Positions 29,237-38,053 of a stretch of 64,000 nucleotides of DNA are shown piece by piece (the first letter of the stretch is position 1; each line of letters starts with the position of its first letter). The position numbers and the translations under genes are program-made. This DNA comes from Chitinophagales bacterium 33-2 (GTDB lineage Bacteria > Bacteroidota > Bacteroidia > Chitinophagales > Chitinophagaceae). Where the stretch lies: assembly GCA_002050435.1 (NCBI GenBank), contig MWYV01000033.1, positions 1-64,000 on the forward strand. The letters are read 5' to 3'. Under the pieces are notes generated by a model, which saw only the letters and a program-made list of their open reading frames with translations, did no database searches and was not told where the DNA came from.

Positions 29237-29545
29237 ATGGAACATTTGACACAGGAATTATTAGTAGAAACACCAGCCATAAAGAAAGCTGCATTGGTGT
29301 TCAGATCTATAAACCATCCGCTACGCAGGCAGGTACTTCAGTTTCTTCACCAGGAAGCAAGGATGACTGTAACCCAGCTCTACATTAAATTAAGACTTGA
29401 ACAATCCGTGGTTTCACAACATCTTGCTATTTTAAGAAAATCAGGAGTGGTATTAACCGAGCGGCAGGGAAAATTTATTTTTTACTCAATTAATTATAGC
29501 CGACTCAAACAAATACATCAGATCGCCGCTGAACTGATCAGATAA
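29237..29545 (+). CDS. ArsR-family transcriptional regulator
   Basis: LVFRSINHPLRRQVLQFLHQEARMTVTQLYIKLRLEQSVVSQHLAILRKSGVV. Confidence 0.9.
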   Translation: MEHLTQELLVETPAIKKAALVFRSINHPLRRQVLQFLHQEARMTVTQLYIKLRLEQSVVSQHLAILRKSGVVLTERQGKFIFYSINYSRLKQIHQIAAELIR

Positions 29546-29697
29546 ATTTTTGTAAACATCCTGCTGCTGCTGATTCAAAAAGTCTACACAAAACACTGCT
29601 GAGGGTTTTCTCAAGCTTAAAACATTATGGAACAAACCTTGTATTAATAATACATCAGCAATGCTGAATGTGTTGTGTGGATTTTGGGGCAGAAGTA

Positions 29698-29720
29698 TAA
29701 AGACCGTTAACTGGTCTTTA
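29698..29720. terminator. Hairpin
   Basis: TAAAGACCgttaactGGTCTTTA. Confidence 0.5.
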
Positions 29721-29784
29721 TGCTTTTATAGCAACGGTAATCATTAAGCCCAATAATGGTTTTGCAAAACTTTTATTCTGACAG

Positions 29785-30217
29785 TTACACAGAAAATTCT
29801 CCCTTAATGTTTCTATTGTGAGTTAAACCTGAGCGATTCGTGAAACTGGAATGAAACTGTCCGCTGATAGCAAATTTTAAAAAATGATCAATGCGCAAAA
29901 AAGCGTTCTTTGTTTCTACAGGAAAAAATGAGGGATCATCGGAAAAATACATATGCGCTATGCTGATGTCAGTATACATTCCTGTGTCAATGATATTCGG
30001 CAGGCGCATCCTGAAAATTTCCCTCACCCTCAATAACCAATACACCATTGTTAAATTCATATATGCATTCCAATGATTCCCATCCGATCTCTTCTGCTCT
30101 TTCCTGGTACTGCACCTTAAGCGTGATCATTTTATATGACTCTGGTTTTTTACAGGAAGCAAAAACAAATGGACAAAAAAATATAGCCAGCCACTTCACT
30201 GCCAGGAATTTCTGCAA
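29785..30217 (-). pseudogene. Frameshifted small lipoprotein gene
   Basis: Lipoprotein start (FCPFVFASCKKPES) in one frame; plausible continuation ending ISGQFHSSFTNRSGLTHNRNIKGEFSV in an overlapping -1/+1 frame. Confidence 0.55.
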
Positions 30218-30275
30218 ATCTTAAAGGCTAAGGAAACTAAATGTTAGGAAACCATTACCTTTTTGTTACCATCCA

Positions 30276-31385
30276 CTATAACCACCATAATAAATATCCC
30301 AATGCTGCTCCACCGAATACAATGAAGGCTGAATTGATCTTTCTAAACCTGAAAGCAAAAATAAAACTGAGGGCAGCAATCAAAATGGTCCGCCAGTCAT
30401 AAATCGATTCCACACCCAGTTCAAACATCAATACAAAAATGATCACCACAGCTACAATATTTACTGCATCAAGAAATGCCGACATGTAAACTGATTTTCT
30501 TAACATAGGAATTAGAGGATTCAGCAAAGCCACAAATAGGAATGAAGGCAGAAAGATCCCTATTGTGGAAGCGATGGCACCTCCAATACCACCCAGTTGC
30601 CAGCCAATGAAAGTGGCAGAAGAAAAAACAGGTCCGGGTGTAAACTGTCCAACAGCAATGGCATCAACTAAAACCGTTTTGTCCAGTAAACCATTTTGCA
30701 CGAATGCAGCATCCAGGAATGAAAATAGCACATACCCGGATCCATAAAGCACGGCCCCTATTTTCAAAAAAATCCAGAAAAGTTTTGTTGCAGGAAGGGA
30801 GTGAAATTCGATTGCCTGCAGGAAGAAAAAAGGAAGCAATCCATTCATCCTGTTTTTGTATTGCAGTAGCATAGCAAAAAACCCGCTTCCGAATAAAACA
30901 ATGATCTCATGCACTCCTAGTAAAACAAGTACCATTGCCGTTAATCCCAGGAGAATTAATTTTTTCGATTTAGCGGATTTCCTGGCTAAAGGAAAAATGG
31001 CGGCAACTACAATTGAAAGAATAGCAGGTTTGATGCCATAAATATATTTTTCAACAGCAGGCAGTTGCCCATACAACTGGTAAGCCCAGCTAAAAAATCC
31101 TGTGATGATCACAGCTGGTAAAATAAAACAGCAGCCTGCAACGATCAGTCCCTTCCACCCCGCACGCTCTCTTCCAATGTGCATGGTCATTTCTGTGGAA
31201 TTCGGACCAGGAATCAGATTGGTAGCACCAACAAGGTCAAGAAATTGCTGTTGATCCAGCCACTTTCTTTTGCGCACCACTTCTTCCTCCATCATGGCAA
31301 TATGTACTGCCGGTCCGCCAAAACCAATGATGCCCAGTTTCAGGAATAATAATGCAAGCTCTTTTAATGAAGTGGATGATGTCAA
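30276..31385 (-). CDS. chrA: Chromate transporter
   Basis: FLKLGIIGFGGPAVHIAMMEEEVVRKRKWLDQQQFLDLVGATNLIPGPNSTEMTMHIG. Confidence 0.93.
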   Translation of the reverse strand: MTSSTSLKELALLFLKLGIIGFGGPAVHIAMMEEEVVRKRKWLDQQQFLDLVGATNLIPGPNSTEMTMHIGRERAGWKGLIVAGCCFILPAVIITGFFSWAYQLYGQLPAVEKYIYGIKPAILSIVVAAIFPLARKSAKSKKLILLGLTAMVLVLLGVHEIIVLFGSGFFAMLLQYKNRMNGLLPFFFLQAIEFHSLPATKLFWIFLKIGAVLYGSGYVLFSFLDAAFVQNGLLDKTVLVDAIAVGQFTPGPVFSSATFIGWQLGGIGGAIASTIGIFLPSFLFVALLNPLIPMLRKSVYMSAFLDAVNIVAVVIIFVLMFELGVESIYDWRTILIAALSFIFAFRFRKINSAFIVFGGAALGYLLWWL

Positions 31386-31807
31386 CTATTTAAAAGTTTA
31401 TAATCAACCGACCATTTGCCTCCGCCTTTGATCAAAAGAAAAATGCTTCCAAGCAACATGGCCCAATCAGTTCTGCTTCCATGCATCATTTCCCAGAATC
31501 CTTCATTCTGAAATACTACAGATTTAGTTGCAGCAATGGCCACAAGCATTATAATAATCAATGGAACGGCAGCAAGCCGCGTAAATATACCTGCAAGGAT
31601 GCACAACCCACAAACGATCTCCATGCTTCCTACAAAAGGGCCAAAGAATTCCGGTGCCGGCAAACCAATTTTTGTAAATCTTCCTGTACCTAATTTCAGA
31701 GGAAATAAAAATTTTTGAATGCCTTCAGAAAGAAAAACCAGACCCACCATGAACCGGATGAGTATAACCGAAGCCTGAGGTTTGGTATGAATGATTCTTT
31801 TATACAA
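31382..31807 (-). CDS. DoxX family membrane protein
   Basis: RFMVGLVFLSEGIQKFLFP; IVCGLCILAGIFTRLAAVPLI. Confidence 0.9.
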   Translation of the reverse strand: MYKRIIHTKPQASVILIRFMVGLVFLSEGIQKFLFPLKLGTGRFTKIGLPAPEFFGPFVGSMEIVCGLCILAGIFTRLAAVPLIIIMLVAIAATKSVVFQNEGFWEMMHGSRTDWAMLLGSIFLLIKGGGKWSVDYKLLNS

Positions 31808-31824
31808 AAATCTTTTATTGCAAA

Positions 31825-32637
31825 TTAAGCACCCTTTCGCAACATCGCAGCATACGCATCTGGCAAAATACTTCCTTCAATTGCTTTCGCAGCCTTTTCT
31901 ACGTCATAATCAAAACGGATGAACTCCACCTGTACAGATTCCGCAGAAAGAATGGATGAAAATTCATTGATTGTGAGTAAAACATAACAGCCCTGGGGAT
32001 TTCCATCTTTTGGCTTGCCGACAGATCCGAGGTTGATGGCATGAAGATATTTGGATGCCCCTTCTTCCTCTGCCTGCAATTTTCTGTGATAAGGTTTATG
32101 GGTATGGCCGAAACACATGATATCTGCATCAGCATCCTGCATAATGCGCAACAAACTTTTTTCATCCCGGTCTACAAACAAATATTCATTGATCTTCCTT
32201 GGACTTCCATGAACAAGCAAAAGATGGAGTTTGTCATCATTTAACTGAAATTCGATACGGATATGCGCGGGAAGTGTTCGAAGGAATTTCCTTTCCTCTT
32301 CTTCCATAATTGAATTCGTAAAGCCGATGGAAACTTTTCCCATTTCCTTTTCTTCGTCTGTTTTATAGGCACAGCCGCATTCATCTATCTTTCTCCCGAT
32401 TCCAAAATCATAATTTCCCGCTATTGTGGGAATTTTTCTTTTCCTGATTTCACGCACCACTTCATTTGGCCAGATATTATACCCCACCAGATCGCCTAAA
32501 CAATAAACAGAATCAGGTTGCTGCTGATCGATGGATGCAAGACAGGCCTCAAGTGCGGGCAGGTTGGCATGTATGTCGGAAAAAAGAGCAAGACGCATAA
32601 TGAATTGAGGGTTTAGTAAATTCTGGCACACTGACAA
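31825..32637 (-). CDS. Metallophosphoesterase (YfcE/MPE type)
   Basis: LFSDIHANLPALEACL; GDLVGYNIWPNEV; AGNYDFG; HGSPRKINEYLF; GHTHKPY. Confidence 0.9.
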   Translation of the reverse strand: MSVCQNLLNPQFIMRLALFSDIHANLPALEACLASIDQQQPDSVYCLGDLVGYNIWPNEVVREIRKRKIPTIAGNYDFGIGRKIDECGCAYKTDEEKEMGKVSIGFTNSIMEEEERKFLRTLPAHIRIEFQLNDDKLHLLLVHGSPRKINEYLFVDRDEKSLLRIMQDADADIMCFGHTHKPYHRKLQAEEEGASKYLHAINLGSVGKPKDGNPQGCYVLLTINEFSSILSAESVQVEFIRFDYDVEKAAKAIEGSILPDAYAAMLRKGA

Positions 32638-32655
32638 TTTCAGCTAACTTCTGTT

Positions 32656-33486
32656 TTAACAACAGCCCTTCGCTGGATCACAACATGGTTTTTCTGCGTA
32701 AACGGTTATGCTGTAAATGCCCGTGCCTGATTGTTTGAACTGTACAATTTCATCAGCAGTTAAATAATTAGCCAGTATATCATCAGGAATCAGGATTTTC
32801 TTTTCCTTTTGCAGGGTGATGTTGGCAAATCCATTCATTTTGATCAGCTCCATATATACTTCTTTCTGAATAGCACCAGATACACAACCCGCATACATTT
32901 CCGCAGTGTTTTGGATGTTTTCAGGAAGCTCTCCATCCAATACAATGTCGGAGATACTGAAATGCCCGCCGGTTTTTAATACCCTGAAAATTTCTTTGAA
33001 AACACCATCCTTATTTGGCACCAGGTTCAACACACAATTGCTCACAATCACATCCGCAGTTTCAGCGGTAACCGGCATCTTTTCTATATCACCCTGCCTG
33101 AATTCAACGTTATGCAATCCGCGCACATCTGCATTACGCCTGGCTTTTTCAATCATGGCAGGCGTGAAATCAATCCCGATCACTTTTCCGGTTTCACCTG
33201 TTTCATGGCGCGCAATAAAAGCATCATTACCGGCACCACTGCCCAGATCAATCACCACATCTCCTATTTCTATTTTGGCAAACTGTGTGGGCAATCCGCA
33301 TCCCAGTCCAAGATCGGCATCAGGATTATATCCTTCCAGCTGATCATAATCATCAGCCATAATATTGTAAACTTCGGTACTGCAACCACCGACACCACAA
33401 CAGGATGCCGCATTGGTTTCCTTATCCTGAAGAGCGATCTCTGAATATTTTTGTCTGACCAGGTCTTTTACATGATTCTGTTCCAT
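32656..33486 (-). CDS. arsM: Arsenite S-adenosylmethionine methyltransferase
   Basis: YNIMADDYDQLEGYNPDADLGLGCGLPTQFAKIEIGDVVIDLGSGAGNDAFIAR; probable start MEQNHVKDL at 33486 rather than 33654. Confidence 0.93.
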   Translation of the reverse strand: MEQNHVKDLVRQKYSEIALQDKETNAASCCGVGGCSTEVYNIMADDYDQLEGYNPDADLGLGCGLPTQFAKIEIGDVVIDLGSGAGNDAFIARHETGETGKVIGIDFTPAMIEKARRNADVRGLHNVEFRQGDIEKMPVTAETADVIVSNCVLNLVPNKDGVFKEIFRVLKTGGHFSISDIVLDGELPENIQNTAEMYAGCVSGAIQKEVYMELIKMNGFANITLQKEKKILIPDDILANYLTADEIVQFKQSGTGIYSITVYAEKPCCDPAKGCC

Positions 33487-33502
33487 AATTATAGTTTTAA
33501 AG

Positions 33503-33521
33503 TTATCGTAATATAACGATA
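33503..33521. promoter_or_regulatory. Putative ArsR operator upstream of arsM
   Basis: TTATCGTAATATAACGATA imperfect palindrome. Confidence 0.6.
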
Positions 33522-33538
33522 GGTATAAATAAAAAAAA

Positions 33539-33868
33539 TCAACAGCAGTGGTTGTTGCCTTTATATGTTTCAAACAATTGGTTGATCCAGGCCTGGGCCA
33601 GTTTCCACTCTTTTGCATTAATGCAATAGCAAACTTTTGCACCGTCAATCTCACCCATGATCAAACCAGCTTCCTTAAGTTCTTTCAAATGCTGGGAAAC
33701 AGTACTCTGAGAAAGCGGCAGTTCGTCAACGATATCTCCGCAAACACAGGTAGCGCGGCTTGCCAGCATTTTCAGTATCGCGATCCTGGCAGGATGCGCA
33801 AGCGCTTTAGCATATTTTGCCAGCCTGTTCTCTTTTACACTGAACTCATATGATTTTGTTGCGCCCAT
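33539..33868 (-). CDS. ArsR-family arsenic-type repressor
   Basis: [57 protein letters not shown] metal-site-like motif. Confidence 0.93.
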   Translation of the reverse strand: MGATKSYEFSVKENRLAKYAKALAHPARIAILKMLASRATCVCGDIVDELPLSQSTVSQHLKELKEAGLIMGEIDGAKVCYCINAKEWKLAQAWINQLFETYKGNNHCC

Positions 33869-33871
33869 TCA

Positions 33872-33889
33872 ATCGCAATATTACGATAA
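33872..33889. promoter_or_regulatory. Putative ArsR operator upstream of arsR
   Basis: ATCGCAATATTACGATAA; reverse complement shares AAAGTTATCGTAATAT with the 33503 site. Confidence 0.6.
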
Positions 33890-33910
33890 CTTTTCCAGGA
33901 TTACTATTTT

Positions 33911-33994
33911 TTTTTAAAACACAACATTTTTCAAGCCCACATTGACTTTCAGCGATTGATTGGAAGCTATAAAACTTTCTCCAGAAAACAGTGA
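33911..33994. repeat. Right half of the M1 MITE-like element
   Basis: TTTTTAAAACACAACATTTTTCAAGCCCACATTGACTTTCAGCGATTGATTGGAAG...CCAGAAAACAGTGA, parallels 5310-5394. Confidence 0.7.
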
Positions 33995-34024
33995 AAAGGT
34001 CAATGGTGAATGGTCAATAGTCAA
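33995..34024. repeat. Heptamer array between two inverted TCACTG ends
   Basis: aaaggtcaatggtgaatggtcaatagtcaa. Confidence 0.8.
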
Positions 34025-34474
34025 TCACTGTTGTCCAGGGAAATTTATTTGATTTCGATGAAACGCGAAATGGTTCTGGCGTTGTTGATGATTACTTCTA
34101 CCGGGCCTTAGATTTTGCAGTTGCAATAACCTAATGGAGTTTCTTTGTCGGAGAGCAGCGCTATGATAAATGCGGCTTCCACCTTTTTTCTTGAAAAAAA
34201 AGGTGGCCCCTCCTGCGCTTCGCTTCGGTGGGCAGGCAAAAATTCAAGCGCAATCAATGCGGAGCAGTCTGTTTTTACCAGATACTCTTCGGATGATTGC
34301 GCAAGGGAGCGCACCGAAAAATGAAAACAGGTGCAACTCCATGCGATCTGATTGTGCAAGCGTTCTTCGCGCTGTATTGCTCCACCTTAGGTATAAAGAT
34401 TTCTTAGGAAAAATCAGGAGCAATAAGGCGCACACAACCACCCAAATGTTATAAGATGATGTGCCTGGAATTTC
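34025..34474 (+). repeat. Composite dispersed repeat: M2 core, hairpin and stem-rich insert
   Basis: Starts TCACTGTTGTCC; 34069-34474 matches the reverse complement of 58550-58951. Confidence 0.85.
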
Positions 34475-34861
34475 GTATGGACCTGAGATACTGAAGTAAT
34501 TCTTTGGCATGGCATCCTAGGTGCCAAAGTGGGTATCGGAAATAACTACAATGGCTGCTTTATAATATATGCCCATGCTATTATAAAATCTATTATGCAA
34601 ACGAAAGCTTTTCCGGAATTCCCACACCCCACCACTATTACAGTAAAACCAACTTTCCGCAATTCATGGTGGTATCTGAAAGTGATACATGGAAAGTAAA
34701 AGGCTTACTGGATGAAAGAATGATCAGCCAGATTCTGGATGAGTTATCCTTATACATGAAAAAAAATCATAGCCAATAAAGCTTTCTGGCCCTTGCAATA
34801 TTAAATTTTGCTATTACTGCCTCCTCCCTATATTAATCTTAGGTTAAGTTTTGTAGCTTTA

Positions 34862-36076
34862 ATGAAGTCCGTCATGAAACTCAGACTAACCATATTAATC
34901 TTTATTTGCCTGCTGCAGCTACTAACAGGTAAATCGTACGCACAAAACGAGCGGCAACATCATGTTGAGTTTTATGGTGATACCGTAATGATTCCATTAG
35001 GTACTTCAGCATTTGTTGATTTCAATAAACCGCTCTCCGATAGCTCCGTTCGTGAGTTTTATAAATCTATGGAAAGCGCCGGTTACTTGCCAGTGATCGA
35101 AGCCCTTACTTCTTACAGGGAAAATAAAAAACCTGATGACTGGCTGTTCTACCAACTAATCCGGAAAACCGCACAAATGATCAGCCCAAAAACTGAAAAC
35201 TATCAGCGCTATACTTTATACAAATGGTATTTCCTTTTGCAAACTGGTTATGATGCGATCCTCACTATAAATGGCAACAAGATGCTGATGTATGCACAAA
35301 GTAATGATGCCATTTATGAAATTCCTTTCCGAACCATCAACCATAAACAGTATGTATGTCTGAATTACCATGATTATGGACAAATAGATTTCGACAAAAA
35401 TGTATTCACACAGGTGGCAGCTGTTCAACTTCAACCCAAACGAATCTTTTCATACAGTATTACCAGGCTTCCTGCATTTACCAAATCAAAATACAGGGAA
35501 AAAGATATCAGCTTTATTTACAATGAAAGCCGGTATGCATTTAAAATCAGGATCAACCAGGAGGTGAAAGATATTTTTGCAAATTATCCTGTGGTTGACT
35601 ATGAAAAATATTTTAATATCCCGCTTAGTGAAGAAACCTACAGCTCCCTGGTCCCTAGTCTTAAAAAGGTATTAAGAAAAATGAGCCAGAAGGAGGGAGT
35701 GGCCTATCTCATGTACTTCACCAGGCATTCATTTGTTTATAAAACAGACACAGAGGTCTTTGGAAAGGAAAAAAGACTCTCCCCCGAACAAACGCTTTTA
35801 TATGAATACAGTGATTGTGAGGATCGCGCAGCGCTCTTTTTCTTTCTCGTAAAAGAAATTTATAATCTCCCTATGATCGCGCTTGCCTTTCCAAAACATG
35901 TAACCGTTGCGGTGAAATTCGACAAACCAATCGGCGAAACGATCTTGTACAAAGGAGAACATTATTCCATTTGTGAACCTACGCCCCAGGCTTTTAACCT
36001 GAGCATCGGACAGACACCAAAAGACCTGATGAAAACTGCTTTCGAAGTGGTATATGCCTATCATCCAGTGAAATGA
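34862..36076 (+). CDS. Exported transglutaminase-like protein
   Basis: SDCEDRAALFFFLVKEIYNLPMIALAFPKHVTVAV Cys/His arrangement; signal peptide after Met at 34862. Confidence 0.65.
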   Translation: MKSVMKLRLTILIFICLLQLLTGKSYAQNERQHHVEFYGDTVMIPLGTSAFVDFNKPLSDSSVREFYKSMESAGYLPVIEALTSYRENKKPDDWLFYQLIRKTAQMISPKTENYQRYTLYKWYFLLQTGYDAILTINGNKMLMYAQSNDAIYEIPFRTINHKQYVCLNYHDYGQIDFDKNVFTQVAAVQLQPKRIFSYSITRLPAFTKSKYREKDISFIYNESRYAFKIRINQEVKDIFANYPVVDYEKYFNIPLSEETYSSLVPSLKKVLRKMSQKEGVAYLMYFTRHSFVYKTDTEVFGKEKRLSPEQTLLYEYSDCEDRAALFFFLVKEIYNLPMIALAFPKHVTVAVKFDKPIGETILYKGEHYSICEPTPQAFNLSIGQTPKDLMKTAFEVVYAYHPVK

Positions 36077-36607
36077 TCATTTGCGCGCCAGCTCTTTGCT
36101 CTTAGCAATTAATCTCCGCAAATTTTCATCAAATCCCATGTAATAAAAATTCCCGTCTTTAATAAAGTAAACAACACAGCATGCCGGACAATTTCCAGAA
36201 AAATACAATGTCTTCACTGGCTGTTCATCCTTAAACAAAAAAATTTTACCCTGCGAACGGCAGGTATCCACGTTACTTCTCTGTTGGTACACCAGGTGTG
36301 TCTGTTGCTTTAATGCATTTACAAGAACTGTATCAGATGTATTGTAGAAACTAAAGAACCGCGTATACTTTAATGAATCGCCATAAGGATTATCAAAATA
36401 CAGGATCTGCAAACTGTCGATGTTTTCAAAGGATGGTTCAATATCCCATCCCGTACGCGTGGCATAAGCCGGGCTTTCAGGTTCGGGCACCTGCGTTTCG
36501 TTGTTGCACGCAAAAAACAAAATCATTAATAACACCGATATGCTAAAAAGCCCATTCATTTCACCAAATATAAAAAAACAAAAGATGGGCTGATCTTTCA
36601 ATCGCAA
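36077..36607 (-). CDS. Lipoprotein of unknown function
   Basis: LLMILFFACNNETQ lipobox. Confidence 0.65.
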   Translation of the reverse strand: MRLKDQPIFCFFIFGEMNGLFSISVLLMILFFACNNETQVPEPESPAYATRTGWDIEPSFENIDSLQILYFDNPYGDSLKYTRFFSFYNTSDTVLVNALKQQTHLVYQQRSNVDTCRSQGKIFLFKDEQPVKTLYFSGNCPACCVVYFIKDGNFYYMGFDENLRRLIAKSKELARK

Positions 36608-36655
36608 CCCATCCCTTGCATTATGTTCAACTAAAATCCTTTACTCATTTCCTCA

Positions 36656-38026
36656 TTAATAAACATTTGTTTGCGGAGTAAAGCTCGTCCAGGTATTCAA
36701 CCAGTTTGTTGTACCCAGAGCGCCCCTGAAAGTAACCGTTGTAAAAAATGGATCCATTCCGGCAAAACTTGCACCTGATAATGCTGGTGAACCTGCCTTC
36801 GGAAGATAATTAGGTGCATCCCAGTTAAATGGTGCTTCAAGCATGATTTCAGAAGCAGTTGCATACGTGATGTTCCCTTCCGTTTCAGCCTTTGTTCTTA
36901 ACTGAGCGGCTGTTAATACAGCTTCAGCACCAGAGGCCGTGTTGTAAGGATTATTCAATGCATGCACAAGGTTGTTTTTAAACATCGACACACCACTCAT
37001 ATAGGAATTTGCTGTAGCAGCAGATTCAAGAACCAATCCACCTTTTGGAAAACCCATCATGATAGAATTATGCACTTGAAAATTCACAGCTCTTCTCCAC
37101 CTGTTTGCAAAATTGATCTGTGAATTCGTGTTTGGATCACCGTTAGGTCCGATCCATGTAATATTTGAGAGAGTGGGTTTGGTATTCGGAGTGGCACTGC
37201 TGCCGGTACCATCATTGTCTGCTTCCACACCATTTCCAGCATCACCCGCATCGGCAATTTCAGGCCTGCGGTGCACTACTGCATATTGTATTTTTCCTGT
37301 ATAACCAAAATCAAAATCAAGATCATCATCTGAAGCTGCATAACTCACGAGGTATTTTGCATTTACATTTCCACCAAAGAATTCAAAAGCATCATCATTA
37401 CCATAGGAAACCTGAATATATTCCAGGGTGGTGCCTGAACCAACTCCACCCATGGTAAGGCCGTTGATCTCAGAACCTGGTTCTGCAGCAATACCGGCCC
37501 ACTCAATACGAACATACCGCATGGTCCCTGAATTATCGTTTGCAACAGTTCCGCCATACCTGCGGTCTACTCCGCCCTCAATCAATGGTGCTGGCGACAG
37601 CGGACGATTTGTTGGTGCATTCCCTAATAAAATAATACCGCCCCAGTCGCCACGTGTACGCTGACCGACAGGTTTTCCTGAAGTGAAAATTATAGGTTGA
37701 GCTGCAGTTCCTAGAGCTTCAATCCTTGCACCTCTCTCAATGATCACAGCGCCTTTTTGAGAAACATCACTTTTAAGGATGGTACCTGCAGGAATGGAAA
37801 GTTTAGTACCCGGTGCAAAATAAACATATCCTTTAATCGTGTACACACCACCTGTGAGGGCAATGTCCCTTTCATAAGAACCTACCAATACCCGGCTTTG
37901 ATTGGGATCATCAGGATTGGTGGTACTGCCTCCACCACCCAGTTCATCGTTGAAGTTCACCTTAATACATGACACAGTAAGTAAGGAAGTAGCAGCAACG
38001 ATGCAGAATTCTCTGAGCTTGTTCAT
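36656..38026 (-). CDS. Lipoprotein with beta-helix-like repeats, beside the phosphate TonB receptor
   Basis: LLTVSCIKVNF lipobox; GYVYFAPGTKLSIPAGTILKSD...GDWGGIILLGNAP. Confidence 0.75.
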   Translation of the reverse strand: MNKLREFCIVAATSLLTVSCIKVNFNDELGGGGSTTNPDDPNQSRVLVGSYERDIALTGGVYTIKGYVYFAPGTKLSIPAGTILKSDVSQKGAVIIERGARIEALGTAAQPIIFTSGKPVGQRTRGDWGGIILLGNAPTNRPLSPAPLIEGGVDRRYGGTVANDNSGTMRYVRIEWAGIAAEPGSEINGLTMGGVGSGTTLEYIQVSYGNDDAFEFFGGNVNAKYLVSYAASDDDLDFDFGYTGKIQYAVVHRRPEIADAGDAGNGVEADNDGTGSSATPNTKPTLSNITWIGPNGDPNTNSQINFANRWRRAVNFQVHNSIMMGFPKGGLVLESAATANSYMSGVSMFKNNLVHALNNPYNTASGAEAVLTAAQLRTKAETEGNITYATASEIMLEAPFNWDAPNYLPKAGSPALSGASFAGMDPFFTTVTFRGALGTTNWLNTWTSFTPQTNVY

Positions 38027-38053
38027 TTGTTTTTGCTTTTAAATATTTTATAG

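Noticed and set aside
30276-33868. arsM/arsR plus chrA as a mobile metal-resistance island
   Set aside because: No integrase, transposase, tRNA boundary or direct repeats were found around the block.
34170-34510. ORFs 34170-34454 (+) and 34244-34510 (-) as protein-coding genes
   Set aside because: They lie in the repeat insert, overlap on both strands and are mirrored at 58568-58889; identity is explained by the repeated DNA.
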